Shown piece by piece: positions 52,860 through 61,515 of a stretch of DNA of 64,000 nucleotides. The DNA is taken from assembly GCA_965224325.1 (NCBI GenBank), contig CBDCYT010000003.1, positions 192,647 through 256,646 of the forward strand. The letters are read 5' to 3'. The first letter of the stretch is position 1. The number at the start of each line of letters is the position of its first letter. Source of the stretch: CBDCMJ01 sp965224325 (lineage in GTDB: Bacteria > Chloroflexota > Dehalococcoidia > Lucifugimonadales > UBA3495). Below the pieces are notes generated by a model. The model worked only from the letters and a program-made list of their open reading frames with translations, was not told the DNA's origin and searched no databases. The position numbers were made by a program, and so were the translations under genes.

Positions 52860-54185
52860 TCAGGCCGGGAGTGGAATCGCTTGCAGCCGGGCGAGGGCGC
52901 GGCTGAACTGCTCCTCCCAAGGCCAGCGCCGGGGAAGATGCAGGGTCAACCGGCGTGCCGAGCGGGTGAGCCGTCCGGCCAGGGCGAAGAACCGCCGCCG
53001 GAGGGTCTTGGTGGTCACTATCTGCTCACCCAGGCCGCGCCGCGCCGTCCAGCGGGCGAGGTTATGCGCCATCACCTGTACCGCCAGCCAGGCGGCGTTG
53101 GCGGCGAAGCGCCCCGAGGGGAGATGGTTCAGCCCGACGCCGTACTTGAGGTCGCGTATCGCATTCTCGATCTCGGCGTGGCGGCGATGATCAGCCTCCA
53201 GTTCCAGGGTCTCTCCGTCCCGGTCGGTGATGAAGCCGTGATAGCTGTAGGTGGCGAAGAGAGCCAGTTGAGAACCGGGCGTGGGCTTCACCCGCCGGAC
53301 GATGAGCCGTACCGGCACGGCATCCGGCTCACTCTGGAAGGGGGCGTAGGTGGTTTCGGCCACATCGGCGGCGCCGTCCATCCAGTAGGGAATCGGCGTC
53401 CAGGCATCTTCGGGTATCGCCCCGATGAGGTTGCGCAGGCGGGCGCGCTGGCGGATGGTGATGGAGAAGCGCACGTCCAGCTTGCGGCAGGCGGCGGCCA
53501 CGCTATGGGTGTAGAAGCCGCTGTCGGCCCGGACCGTGAGTTGTCCCCTGGCCCCGCCGCAGCGCACCCGCCCCACCGTCTCACGCAGGAAGTGGGCGGC
53601 GCCGCGGGCGGTGTTGGCGCGGCCCTCCCTGAGGCGGGCCATCAGCACGTCGCCGGTGCCGGCGGCGACGGCCAGCAGCGGGTGATAGCCCCGGGCGCCG
53701 GTGTAGCCGTGATGACGCGCCCCCTCCTTGGCCAGCCCATAGGTCTCGCAGATGGTGGAGTCCAGGTCGATGGTCAACGGCCCGGGGCCGGGTCCCGCAC
53801 CAGCCGCCCAGGCCCGGGACAGCAACTCGCGGCTCACCCGGTCCAGTTGGCGGACATGGCCCCACCTGAAGCTGCGCAGGAAGGTGCCCAAGGTGGAGGG
53901 TGCCTTGACTGTGCCGCCCAGGGCGCGGGCGGTCCCACCGGTGCGCAACACGTCGGCGTCGTCAATGCAGTCGCCACCAGCCAGCGCAGACGCAACCAGG
54001 GTCATCATCTTGTCGCCGGTGTTCGCCCGGCCCGGCGCATCGCCCAGGTCGAGGTGCTTCTGGACCAGTTGGGGCAGGCCCAGGCGCCGGGCGAGGATGG
54101 CCGGAAGGATCAGCCCGGCATTGGCCACCAGGCGGTGGTCGTCGAAGGTGATTTGGATGCGGTCGGGATGGTTAGGTGGTAGCAT
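52860..54185 (-). CDS. IS1380-family transposase
   Basis: 441 residues, full length and uninterrupted: ITFDDHRLVANAGLILPAIL, DKMMTLVASALAGGDCIDDA, LTIDLDSTICETYG (catalytic Asp), VRADSGFYTHSVAAACRKL (Asp), HAEIENAIRDLKYGVGLNHL (Glu). Probably active. The 433-codon frame on the other strand is its shadow. It interrupts or displaces the 5' end of the AlpA-like gene to its right. Confidence 0.92.
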   Translation of the reverse strand: MLPPNHPDRIQITFDDHRLVANAGLILPAILARRLGLPQLVQKHLDLGDAPGRANTGDKMMTLVASALAGGDCIDDADVLRTGGTARALGGTVKAPSTLGTFLRSFRWGHVRQLDRVSRELLSRAWAAGAGPGPGPLTIDLDSTICETYGLAKEGARHHGYTGARGYHPLLAVAAGTGDVLMARLREGRANTARGAAHFLRETVGRVRCGGARGQLTVRADSGFYTHSVAAACRKLDVRFSITIRQRARLRNLIGAIPEDAWTPIPYWMDGAADVAETTYAPFQSEPDAVPVRLIVRRVKPTPGSQLALFATYSYHGFITDRDGETLELEADHRRHAEIENAIRDLKYGVGLNHLPSGRFAANAAWLAVQVMAHNLARWTARRGLGEQIVTTKTLRRRFFALAGRLTRSARRLTLHLPRRWPWEEQFSRALARLQAIPLPA

Positions 54186-54190
54186 CTATT

Positions 54191-54255
54191 AGGTGCTCCT
54201 TTTCTGGGGTCGGTTTGGTGTTACAAACCATTATCCCAGAAGCACGGGAGCACCT
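54191..54255. repeat. Imperfect 65-bp inverted repeat at the IS1380 right side
   Basis: AGGTGCTCC...GGAGCACCT with inner TTCTGGG/CCCAGAA and TTTGGT/ACAAACC pairs. It lies just upstream of the transposase start. It may be the IS end or a control structure for the transposase. Confidence 0.55.
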
Positions 54256-54482
54256 TCTTACCGCTTCAGGACGCTGACCCGACGCCCTCCTTCGGTGGAT
54301 TCGGGCTTAGCGAAGTCCAGACCCGCACCGGGCTGTCGCGGACCACCATCTACCGCAAGATGCGAGATGGGTCCTTCCCCGAGCCGCTGAAAATCGGAGT
54401 CCGGGCCGTCCGCTGGCCGGAGTCGGAGATCGCGGCCTGGCTGGCAGCCCGCCCCAGGGCTTCCGGTGACCGGCCGCGCTGA
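54256..54482 (+). CDS. AlpA-family regulator/excisionase, 5' end disrupted
   Basis: The frame reads FLPLQDADP..., LSEVQTRTGLSRTTIYRKMR, DGSFPEPLKIGVRAVRW, SEIAAWLAARP and a stop at 54482. This is the MerR-like helix-turn-helix of AlpA proteins, which control integrase or excision in P4-like elements. No ATG, GTG or TTG is available near the expected start, and the IS1380 side begins there, so the gene was probably cut by the insertion. Confidence 0.7.
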
Positions 54483-54635
54483 AGGGGCGTTCAGCACGAT
54501 GACGCAAGGCCAGCCGGGGCCTGGTCTTCGCCACCCCGGGCAGACCCGACACTTGACCAAGCTCTACGGTGTAGAAGGCGGAGTCAAGTGCTCGTTGAAA
54601 AGGCCGGTTGCGGATAAGGAAAACGGTGACATGGG

Positions 54636-54863
54636 GTGCGGATTCTCGCCGGCATGGGGAATCTCCGGCAGGCTAAGAGGCCGGGGCCAAGGCGGCAGGC
54701 CATCGGCAACCTTAAACTCTCGCCGGCGGCGGGAAACGGGCGTAGGCGCCGGGACCATGAGGTCCGGATGTGCCCACACTGTGAACCGGCCGGCGCACCG
54801 CCGCCCGTCGTGGGCGACGGGCAGCCCGCAGCTCAAGCTACGGATCGGGGGGATTCATGGTGA
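54636..54863 (+). CDS. Small element protein with a CPHC motif
   Basis: 75 residues from GTG 54636: a basic N-terminal half (RQAKRPGPRRQAIGNLKL) and EVRMCPHCEPAG in the second half. It overlaps the next start by a few bases, as in tight phage operons. The alternative frame 54466-54876 is also open, so the choice is uncertain. Confidence 0.4.
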   Translation: MRILAGMGNLRQAKRPGPRRQAIGNLKLSPAAGNGRRRRDHEVRMCPHCEPAGAPPPVVGDGQPAAQATDRGDSW

Positions 54864-55045
54864 TGAGCGCCGATGAAATGCTTGGTCCGTACCCGCGCCG
54901 GGGTCCCGGAGGACGGCCCGCCGGAGAGAGTTGCCCGGTCTGCGGCGGCCACCTGGCGCCGGACCATGACGAGGCCAGGAGCGTGTATGAACGCGCCTGC
55001 GTCAACTGCGCCTGCCGCTACGTCGGCCTGGAGGACGCGCCATGA
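54857..55045 (+). CDS. Small zinc-ribbon protein of the element
   Basis: 62 residues: ESCPVCGGHLAPDHDEA and RACVNCACRYVGLED, two CxxC knuckles (26/29 and 48/51). GGGGG lies before the ATG. Its stop overlaps the next start as ATGA, so it is coupled to the following gene. Confidence 0.65.
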   Translation: MVMSADEMLGPYPRRGPGGRPAGESCPVCGGHLAPDHDEARSVYERACVNCACRYVGLEDAP

Positions 55046-55464
55046 ACGGTTACTGCCTGGGTTGCCGGGCGGAAATGCCCCTGGTACTTGTGGGGTATGC
55101 GCTGAGTGGTAAGGGTGTCGTCCTGGGCGCCTACGCCTGCCCCGCCGGTCACCGCGTTTCCCGTACCCTGCCCCTGGACCCGCCGCCGGATGACCTGGAG
55201 GGGCGGCGCACCTACGCCATGGGCGCGGCGGCAGGCTATGCCGCCGGAGTTGCCCGGGAGGGCGGGAAGCTGGCCCGGGCCTTCCGGGCACTCCATTCCC
55301 TGGGCACGCCCCCGGGGGAGTTGCGCATAATGTTGGGGGCCTCCAGGCGCACAGTCCGGCGGATGCTGAGCGGGGAGCATCCGGGGCCCGGCACCGGGAG
55401 CTACGCGGCCGCCGCCGACCACCTGGCGACGCTGGACAGGCCGCCGGAGAACACTCTTGGTTAA
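55042..55464 (+). CDS. Zinc-finger protein with a helix-turn-helix-like end
   Basis: 140 residues. N-terminal YCLGCRAEM and YACPAGHRV could bind zinc (Cys5, Cys8, Cys33, His37). An Ala-rich middle helix is followed by GELRIMLGASRRTVRRMLSG, which reads like a helix-turn-helix. Coupled to the preceding zinc-ribbon gene. Possibly an element-encoded DNA-binding regulator; no family recognised. Confidence 0.6.
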   Translation: MNGYCLGCRAEMPLVLVGYALSGKGVVLGAYACPAGHRVSRTLPLDPPPDDLEGRRTYAMGAAAGYAAGVAREGGKLARAFRALHSLGTPPGELRIMLGASRRTVRRMLSGEHPGPGTGSYAAAADHLATLDRPPENTLG

Positions 55465-56099
55465 AGTATAAGAAAATGACCAATCAAAACCTCCGGGGGG
55501 TCCCCGTTGCCCGCAGGCTAAATCCGGGGTTGCCATTTTCACCGGGGGAGTCCGCAACATCGCCGGCGAAAACCCCGCATATCCCGGCCCAGGGGCCGAC
55601 ATCCCCCCACGTCCCCCTCATGGGGCCGCCCCCTCACCCCCCCGGCAGCCGGCCGCCGACCCTGGAAAGGCCGCCGAAACTCCCGTCACTGGCTGCCGAG
55701 GGGGCCCTAAGCCGCCCGCCGCGCCGCCGAGGGCGCCATGAGCCTCCAGCCGCGCTGCCGAGGGCGTCCTGAGCCGCCCGCCGCACCGCCAGAACGGGCC
55801 AAATCGCCGGGGGAATAGGCGATCCGCCGGTCAAAAACGGCCCCCCAAATCCACGCCGGCGCTGAATAATTATCTTCTTTGATGGGGTTTTCCTAGGGCA
55901 AATAACCCGCCGCCGCTACACCTGGGCCGGTCACCCTTACACTTGATACTAGCTGAATAAATTGGGCCATACACCTTTCCGGACGCTTGGGAGCAGACAA
56001 CCCGGAGCCCGCCGCCGCAGGCACAAATCGGGGGTCCGGTCCCGGCCTGGAGTACAAGAGCGCCACAATGTCTCGTATCCGATCTGCGGAGAGGGGACC
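55465..56099. other. Non-coding region of the element
   Basis: About 630 bases holding three 31-bp tandem repeats (annotated separately) and, after 55860, an AT-rich patch (AATAATTATCTTCTTTGATG). The repeats beside an AT-rich stretch suggest an origin or regulator-binding region. Confidence 0.5.
55695..55787 (+). repeat. 31-bp tandem repeats, three units
   Basis: Units start at 55695, 55726 and 55757, each beginning GCCGAGGG and sharing AGCC(G/T)CC(C/A)GCCGC in the middle. No spacer, so not CRISPR. Candidate iterons. Confidence 0.85.
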
Positions 56100-56552
56100 A
56101 TGACCGCCGGGGAAGAGCAACTATTGACGGCCTACCTGCTGTCCACCGGGGAGATCGAGGAGGCCGGCCATTTCACCGGCTGGTATGCCGCGATCCGGAA
56201 CGGGAGCGCCGGCGGGGAGGTCGAGTACAAAGAGGTGTTGGCCTTGGCCGGGGCCTGGCGGCGCGGCTTCCACCAGGGTTACGTGGCCGCCCAGGAACCG
56301 CCGGAAGCGGAGGGGTTGCCCCGCCCGAGGCGTCATTATCATGTCCAGGCGTACCGGCTGAAACGGGAGCCCGAGCGGCCAATCAAGAACCTTGCCATTA
56401 CCACCGTAACCGGCGGCTACTTGAGCCGTAGCGCCGCGAACCGGGCCGCCTGGCGGGACTTTCCCGAGGAGATCACGCCGGTCCGGGAGTGCCAGGACTT
56501 GGACTGTGGCTTAGTAGCGAGTCAAAGAGGAGGTCATTACGCCGCATTATAA
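56100..56552 (+). CDS. Hypothetical element protein
   Basis: 150 residues from ATG 56100, preceded by GGAGAGGGG. Segments: TAYLLSTGEIEEAGHFTGWY, LAGAWRRGFHQGYVAAQEP, GGYLSRSAANRAAWRDFPEE. Not recognised. A Trp/Arg-rich helical protein of the same operon-like group. Confidence 0.6.
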   Translation: MTAGEEQLLTAYLLSTGEIEEAGHFTGWYAAIRNGSAGGEVEYKEVLALAGAWRRGFHQGYVAAQEPPEAEGLPRPRRHYHVQAYRLKREPERPIKNLAITTVTGGYLSRSAANRAAWRDFPEEITPVRECQDLDCGLVASQRGGHYAAL

Positions 56553-57039
56553 TCCAGGCGCCGCGCCGCCTACCACGGCCCCGCCGTCCTCCGGGCCGGG
56601 CACCACCGCGCCACCACTGGCTCCGGAGCAGCAGGCAGCCATCGACGCGTTTGGCCACGACCCCTAATTTCCACAGCAACTACGAAACGAGTTCGACCGC
56701 CCGAACCAGCAGACCGCCGCGCCGCCGATCTTGACGCCCCACCAGGAGTGGACCATCCAGACCCTGCCCGCGGTGCTGCGGGAGCAGGTACGCCAGGAGT
56801 TGCTGCTGCGGCGCGTCTTGCCGCAGACTGCCGAGCCGGAGCCCCCGGCCCCCGTGGCCACGTTGTTTTGGGACCAGGACGAAGAGGAAGAGCGGGACCG
56901 CGACCGAGACAACCCTGGCGGGTGCTTCGGGGACTACGCGCCAGAGCCAGACACCGGGACAATAGGCCTATTCACAACTTTAGGGGCGAGGAGACCAACT
57001 AGACGAATAGTGGAGCGGCCTGGCGCGACACCTTATTAA
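56536..57039 (+). pseudogene. Pro-rich protein with an in-frame TAA
   Basis: One frame reads HYNPGAAPPTTAPP..., LAPEQQAAIDAFGHDP, TAA at 56665, then FPQQLRNEFDRPNQQTAAPP, TLPAVLREQVRQELLLRRVL, an acidic DQDEEEERDRDRDN stretch and a stop at 57039. Protein-like sequence on both sides of the stop suggests a recent nonsense change (for example TTA to TAA) or readthrough. No canonical start; GAGGAGG lies at 56527-56533. Confidence 0.5.
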
Positions 57040-57050
57040 GTGACCGCTAC

Positions 57051-57617
57051 GTGAGGGAGCAACGCCTGGGGTACATGACCCAGGAGCAGCTACTCGCGCA
57101 TTTCCGGGCCACATTAGCCGCCAGCTATGAGGCCGGGGGAGAACTTGGGGCCGCGGATCAAGTGGCCACCGCCGCCCACGCTGTCTACCAGGGGGCGGTT
57201 GTCAAGTACGGCGCGAGTCTGCAGGAGGTTGAGGCCGTCACGGCGGAACACGGGACCGCATACGAAGTCTATGAGGGCCACGCCGCCTCCTGCGCCGGCA
57301 CACTGTCGCGCTACCTGGACCTGCGGGCGCCCGCCGCCGCCGCGATAGGCGAGTTCGAGGCCACCGGGACCGAGGAGGCCCGCGCTAAGGTCAACGTCCT
57401 GGTGGGGCCGGTCAACGCCGCCTTGGACGAAGAGCAGGCAGATTGTGACAAGGTGGACCCCGGCGACGCCGTCAACGGCGTGGTGGAGCGCATTGAGGGC
57501 GTCCGGGCGGCCCGCGCCCACCTGAGGGGACTCGAACCTACCGTGAGGCAAGCCGGCGTTTCTATCCAGCCCACCTGTTTGGACGGCGGGTGGTTGTGGA
57601 GCCCTCAGAGTAGGTGA
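57051..57617 (+). CDS. Hypothetical helical protein, C-terminus replaced by repeat B
   Basis: 188 residues from GTG; an inner ATG gives MTQEQLLAHFRATLAASYEA. Long helices rich in Ala/Glu (GTEEARAKVNVLVGPVNAAL) end in RIEGVRAARAHLRG at about 57520. The last 30 residues are encoded by the dispersed repeat and are probably not original. Likely the last gene of the element's operon, truncated. Confidence 0.5.
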   Translation: MREQRLGYMTQEQLLAHFRATLAASYEAGGELGAADQVATAAHAVYQGAVVKYGASLQEVEAVTAEHGTAYEVYEGHAASCAGTLSRYLDLRAPAAAAIGEFEATGTEEARAKVNVLVGPVNAALDEEQADCDKVDPGDAVNGVVERIEGVRAARAHLRGLEPTVRQAGVSIQPTCLDGGWLWSPQSR

Positions 57618-57696
57618 AGGCTTTTGAACCTCGGTTCCGTCCAAGTCCACCGCCCAAGAATACCGCAGAGTTTCGTCGCGATCGCCCAATCGACAA
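57522..57696 (+). repeat. Dispersed 172-bp repeat, copy B
   Basis: Same orientation as 36890-37061. Here it joins the 3' end of the helical-protein gene, which suggests it marks an insertion or recombination end. Confidence 0.8.
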
Positions 57697-57724
57697 GGAT
57701 TTGTCTGAAGCACCTCCGTACAGT

Positions 57725-57885
57725 GTCTGCGGATGATGCCACTACTCTGTGGCGGGTCAATTCAACTTCGGCGATTTCGCTCATTTCTCCGTCGGCGTTG
57801 ACACCGGTTAGTCGAGAGTTAAAAATGGGCGAAAGTAGCAAGATGGAACTGACCCACCCGAAAGTGGTGGCATCATCCGCAGAGA
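57725..57885. repeat. MITE-like element with long inverted repeats
   Basis: TCTGCGGATGATGCCAC at 57727-57743 is the perfect reverse complement of 57867-57883, and the symmetry extends outward and inward (GGGTCAATTC / GAACTGACCC). Total about 161 bp with a non-coding interior. Located between repeat B and the IS1182 fragment. Confidence 0.75.
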
Positions 57886-58151
57886 CTTTAAGGGGCCGAT
57901 GCGACAGAACGGGCCTTCTGCAAGCGGCAGCCTGCTCACCAGTGGGGCTGTTCTACGGCCAAGCCCGTTGCCGGGGTCGTCGGATTCCTCTTGGTTCCAC
58001 AGCCGTCCGAAGTCCTATTTCTTTGGCGTCTTCCGGGCTTCGTCTGACTGGGAGACGGGTTGGCCCTGGTGTTTAGTCTTGGCGTGATTACTCCCCGGTA
58101 GGGGGAAGGAGATCTCGAAAGTTCTACCTTCCGCCCGCTTAGGCAGGGCGG
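57886..58151. other. Spacer before the IS1182 fragment
   Basis: No gene. Contains CCGCCCGCTTAGGCAGGGCGG, a short hairpin directly at the truncation point of the transposase. Confidence 0.35.
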
Positions 58152-58835
58152 GACTTCCAGCAGGCCTACAACTGCCAGGCGGTGGTAGACAGCGAGTGCC
58201 AGGTGATAGTGGCGGCGGAGGCGACCAACCAGGCATCGGACAAGCATCAGGGAGTGGTCATGGTGGAGCAGGCCATCGGCAACACCGGGGTGGTGCCCAG
58301 GGAGATGTCCGCCGACGCGGGCTACTACTCGGCCAAGGCGGTTGAGAGGCTGAGCGCCCTTGGCGCCGACCCGTTCATCGCACCGGATAAGACTCGCCAC
58401 GGCCAGACAATACCTCCGGCGCCTCGGGGACGCATACCCGCCAATCTCTCCGCCCGGGACCGGATGCGGCGGAAGCTGCGGACTAAGCGGGGCCGGCAGC
58501 GCTACGGGCTTCGCAAGGAAACGGTGGAGCCGGTGTTCGGTCAGATCAAGCAGGGGCGGGGCTTCCGGCAGTTCCTGCTGCGGGGCCTGGAAAAGGTGAA
58601 CCGGGAGTGGTCCCTGATCTGCACCGGGCATAACCTGATGAAGCTGTTCTGGTTCGGGTCCGGGTCAGCCGCCCAGGGGATACCCCGATCCTTGGGCCAG
58701 AACCCGCTACTCCCAGCAATTTGGCCCATGCTCAGGCAATGGGGATGCTACCGCCTGAAGAGGACAAAACCGGTGATCGCCAGCTGGTCCAGCCTCCATC
58801 TGAACCAATCAGCCATTCCTCGGACGGGCTGCTAG
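58152..58835 (+). pseudogene. IS1182-family transposase, C-terminal part
   Basis: About 227 residues: DFQQAYNCQAVVDSECQVIV, SADAGYYSAKAVERLSALGA (Asp), KLRTKRGRQRYGLRKETVEP (Glu), FGQIKQGRGFRQFLLRGLEK. The N-terminal half, including the first catalytic Asp, is missing. The end overlaps the following minus-strand gene by four bases. Confidence 0.85.
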
Positions 58836-60760
58836 TCAGCGAACCTGTCTGCGTCCCCCGACGCCCCACGAACGTCTGTAAAGCCCAGTGCCGAGTGGAA
58901 CTCAGCCAGGAATCCACTGCCGTTGCTGCCGACCACGAGGTCCCAGAGTCTCTCGGCGTCACCAGCTTTTCGGTCATCAGCAGTTCTGGAATCGTGGGCC
59001 GAACTGCCCCTTAGCTGGGCAATTGTTTCCAGCTTGATGTTGAGTTCGACCAATGCATCCAGATCAACGTAGGGAAAGGCTTGGGGAAGTACCGACCGCA
59101 GCGGCGAGTTTATGTCCATTTCCGTCGCTGTCCTGAGAATTTGAGCCCATCCTGACATCGGAATATTGTCCCATTCCTCAGGGGCACGTTTCCGGGCCGC
59201 TCTCTTCCCCCTGGGAAGCGCCAGTGTCAGTCCCTTTGACTCGGGAACCTCTCGAATTGCCGGCACGAGCATTCGGACGAACAGCGATTCTACCGATTTG
59301 CAGAGAGAAACCTTGCAATAGTCCCACTCCTTTGCGTATCTGTGCCTCGAAGCATCAACCAGATGGTCGGCAGTGGCCCGAGGCAATCTACTCACCAGGT
59401 CAGGCAATTCTTTCTGCAACAGGCCATACCAGTATTCATGGTTGGGGGAGACGCGATTTTTCACAACTTCCAGAAGGTCGTCGGTGTTTCGCTCCGTACG
59501 CAACGCGTGTTGAGCCGAGCTGGACGTGATTGTTTCAAGCCGTTCCAGGGAATCGGCAATTCCCGCCAGGGATATTCTCCGCTCTGCGGCATTCGCGGAT
59601 TGAGCGTCTGCGAATCCTACTCGCATGGCCCAGTAAGGGTCGCTCTGGGCGTTCAGGTGCGGTGGCAGGGTGGCTCCCACAGGTCTTGGGCCGTCCTGGC
59701 GATATTCGATATCGGAGGCATTGTAGAACTTCAAGGCCCGTTGCCGGTATTCGCTCCACGAGTCGGGAAGGCTCTCGAACAGGACACTGGCGACAAGCCA
59801 GCAGTTTTCCCATTCTCCGGCTTCTATCTCGCCAAGCAATGATGCCCGTAGGGATGGCCTCGCGACAATAAGCAGACCCAGGGCTCGGCCGTAGTACCAA
59901 GCCCAGAACTGGCGCGTCGTGGTTGGGCATTCACCAATGTGGTCCCGCTCCTCATCATCGACTTCGTTGGCTGCATCCATCCATTCGTAGATCACGTCGA
60001 GACAGCGCTCCACCTCGGATATTCCGCCAGACTCGCAAAGTTGGTTCAACCAGCCGTCCAGCCTGCGGATTGCAACATCGGTGGGGTGGACGTTCCATCC
60101 GGAATGGGTAAAGGAGATAGACGTGAACGTCAGCGCATCCTCAAACTGTCCGACTCTTTCATAAAGGACCGGCAACCGGTCCAATTCTCCGTCCAGGTAC
60201 AGGCTGCAATCAGTTCCTGGAAGGTGGAAACGCATGCGGGGAGCAAAAATCGAATCGAGTTCTTCGAACAGTTCAATGGCTTGCTCAGGGTCGCTCTTGC
60301 TCACCAGTACGGCCAGCGCGGCACGGCTGTAGTAATAGGTTGCTTCCTTGGCTGTCATATGATGATTGGGAAACATTTCCTCCGGATCGAACCGGGGGGT
60401 TGGGCGGTCGCACCTCGTATCCAGCGTCAGGTAGTAAAGGCGGCGTTCCGCCTCCCTCTCAAAGCTGGCGAAGATCTCTTCACCCAGCCACTGGTTGTGC
60501 TCCATATTCAAGCTTTCGGAAAAGGCGATATGGAGCATCGCGGCCCGCAGGAGGTCCCAGTCATCCGGGGAAGGGTCAGCCAGGTCCCGCAGGACGTTGT
60601 TGTACCCTCCGAGGTAGACGGCGCGGTTTTCACCGATGCCAATCCATGTCAGCCTCCTTGAAACTCTCTCTTGATGATATGTCCGGACGCGCCCCTTTAT
60701 TTCTTCTGCGTCCATCTCTTGTTCGTCTAGCAACTGACCACCAGCCTTATCCCGGTTCAA
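58832..60760 (-). CDS. Large unknown protein with a C-terminal HEPN-like motif
   Basis: 642 residues. The N-terminal two thirds are helical with a TPR-like rhythm (AEATYYYSRAALAVLVSKSD, QAIELFEELDSIF) and many Trp. The C-terminal about 160 residues (CKSVESLFVRMLVPAIR... LETIAQLRGSSAHDS) end in R-x4-H, the catalytic pattern of HEPN RNases, at about residues 583-588. It is 48 bases downstream of vapC on the same strand, so it may be in the vapBC transcript. TTG start at 60760; an ATG at 60715 is an alternative. Function unknown; toxin or defence RNase is inference. Confidence 0.65.
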   Translation of the reverse strand: MNRDKAGGQLLDEQEMDAEEIKGRVRTYHQERVSRRLTWIGIGENRAVYLGGYNNVLRDLADPSPDDWDLLRAAMLHIAFSESLNMEHNQWLGEEIFASFEREAERRLYYLTLDTRCDRPTPRFDPEEMFPNHHMTAKEATYYYSRAALAVLVSKSDPEQAIELFEELDSIFAPRMRFHLPGTDCSLYLDGELDRLPVLYERVGQFEDALTFTSISFTHSGWNVHPTDVAIRRLDGWLNQLCESGGISEVERCLDVIYEWMDAANEVDDEERDHIGECPTTTRQFWAWYYGRALGLLIVARPSLRASLLGEIEAGEWENCWLVASVLFESLPDSWSEYRQRALKFYNASDIEYRQDGPRPVGATLPPHLNAQSDPYWAMRVGFADAQSANAAERRISLAGIADSLERLETITSSSAQHALRTERNTDDLLEVVKNRVSPNHEYWYGLLQKELPDLVSRLPRATADHLVDASRHRYAKEWDYCKVSLCKSVESLFVRMLVPAIREVPESKGLTLALPRGKRAARKRAPEEWDNIPMSGWAQILRTATEMDINSPLRSVLPQAFPYVDLDALVELNIKLETIAQLRGSSAHDSRTADDRKAGDAERLWDLVVGSNGSGFLAEFHSALGFTDVRGASGDADRFAD

Positions 60761-60808
60761 CCAATGTCATTCAACCGACGCCAGATTATTCTTGGTGCAG
60801 GGCGATGA

Positions 60809-61216
60809 TTACGGACTATCAAAAGGGTTCTGCAGCTCGACACCGAACTGGGCAAAGTCTCGCACGTTCCGGGTGACCACCGTCAGTCTGTGAACGATGG
60901 CCGTCGCGGCGATCATGGCGTCCTCGGTAATGGTGTCAGACCTCCGGTGTATGAGGCGCGCCCACTCTCTGGAGGTGGCCGCATCCATGGGCAGTACAGC
61001 GTAGGATGCCTGCACTTTGTCCAACCAAACCTCCAGTTCCCCGGCTTTGGAAGGATCCTGCTCGCGAGTGACCTCGATCCCGGCCTGTACCTCCCCGACC
61101 GTAACGGCAGACACGAAGAGTCGCTCCGCTGACACATCCGCTATCCACTCTAGGACGGCACTACTGGGACGTGGGCGGCGGAGTTCCGAGACCACATTGG
61201 TATCCAGCAGGTACAC
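60809..61216 (-). CDS. vapC: VapC-type PIN-domain toxin
   Basis: 135 residues of the PIN ribonuclease family: MYLLDTNVVSELRRP (Asp5), VTVGEVQAGIE (Glu42), ITEDAMIAATAIVHRLTVVT (Asp99) and RNVRDFAQFGVEL (Asp120). All four acidic residues are present, so it should be active. Starts 4 bases after the antitoxin stop. Confidence 0.92.
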   Translation of the reverse strand: MYLLDTNVVSELRRPRPSSAVLEWIADVSAERLFVSAVTVGEVQAGIEVTREQDPSKAGELEVWLDKVQASYAVLPMDAATSREWARLIHRRSDTITEDAMIAATAIVHRLTVVTRNVRDFAQFGVELQNPFDSP

Positions 61217-61220
61217 TGAA

Positions 61221-61481
61221 CTAATCCATGGCCAGTGGCGAACGACGGCGATGCCGTCCCCGCGGCGGTACCAGAGTCTCGGTCCGCGCCTCTGAGGTCA
61301 GGAGCAATTCCCTCAAGTCAGGCCTGGTCATCTGTTCCAGCCTACGCCACTGCTCGATAGGGACCAGCACGGCGGTTTCCACCCCGCGCTTGGTTACAAT
61401 CTGCGGCCCCTCGGAGAGAGTGGTATCAAGCAGCTCGCTGAACCTCGCTTTGGCGTCTTGAACCGGCCATCTCTTGATCAT
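61221..61481 (-). CDS. vapB: Phd/YefM-type antitoxin
   Basis: 86 residues: KRWPVQDAKARFSELLDTTL, PQIVTKRGVETAVLVPIEQW is the Phd/YefM DNA-binding fold, followed by a flexible Arg-rich tail that should wrap the toxin. First gene of the operon. A 16-bp palindrome at 61500-61515 is a likely operator. Confidence 0.9.
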   Translation of the reverse strand: MIKRWPVQDAKARFSELLDTTLSEGPQIVTKRGVETAVLVPIEQWRRLEQMTRPDLRELLLTSEARTETLVPPRGRHRRRSPLAMD

Positions 61482-61499
61482 TCCGCACCTTTGTCAATA

Positions 61500-61515
61500 C
61501 TATCTGACTAGATAG
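61500..61515. promoter_or_regulatory. Putative operator of the vapBC operon
   Basis: CTATCTGACTAGATAG, perfect 6-bp arms, 18 bases upstream of the antitoxin start. Antitoxins of this class usually repress their own operon through such sites. Confidence 0.65.

Noticed and set aside
52881..54182. 433-codon plus-strand open frame
   Set aside because: Antisense of the IS1380 transposase, which has all catalytic residues.
55695..55787. CRISPR array
   Set aside because: The 31-bp units directly touch each other; no spacer sequence.
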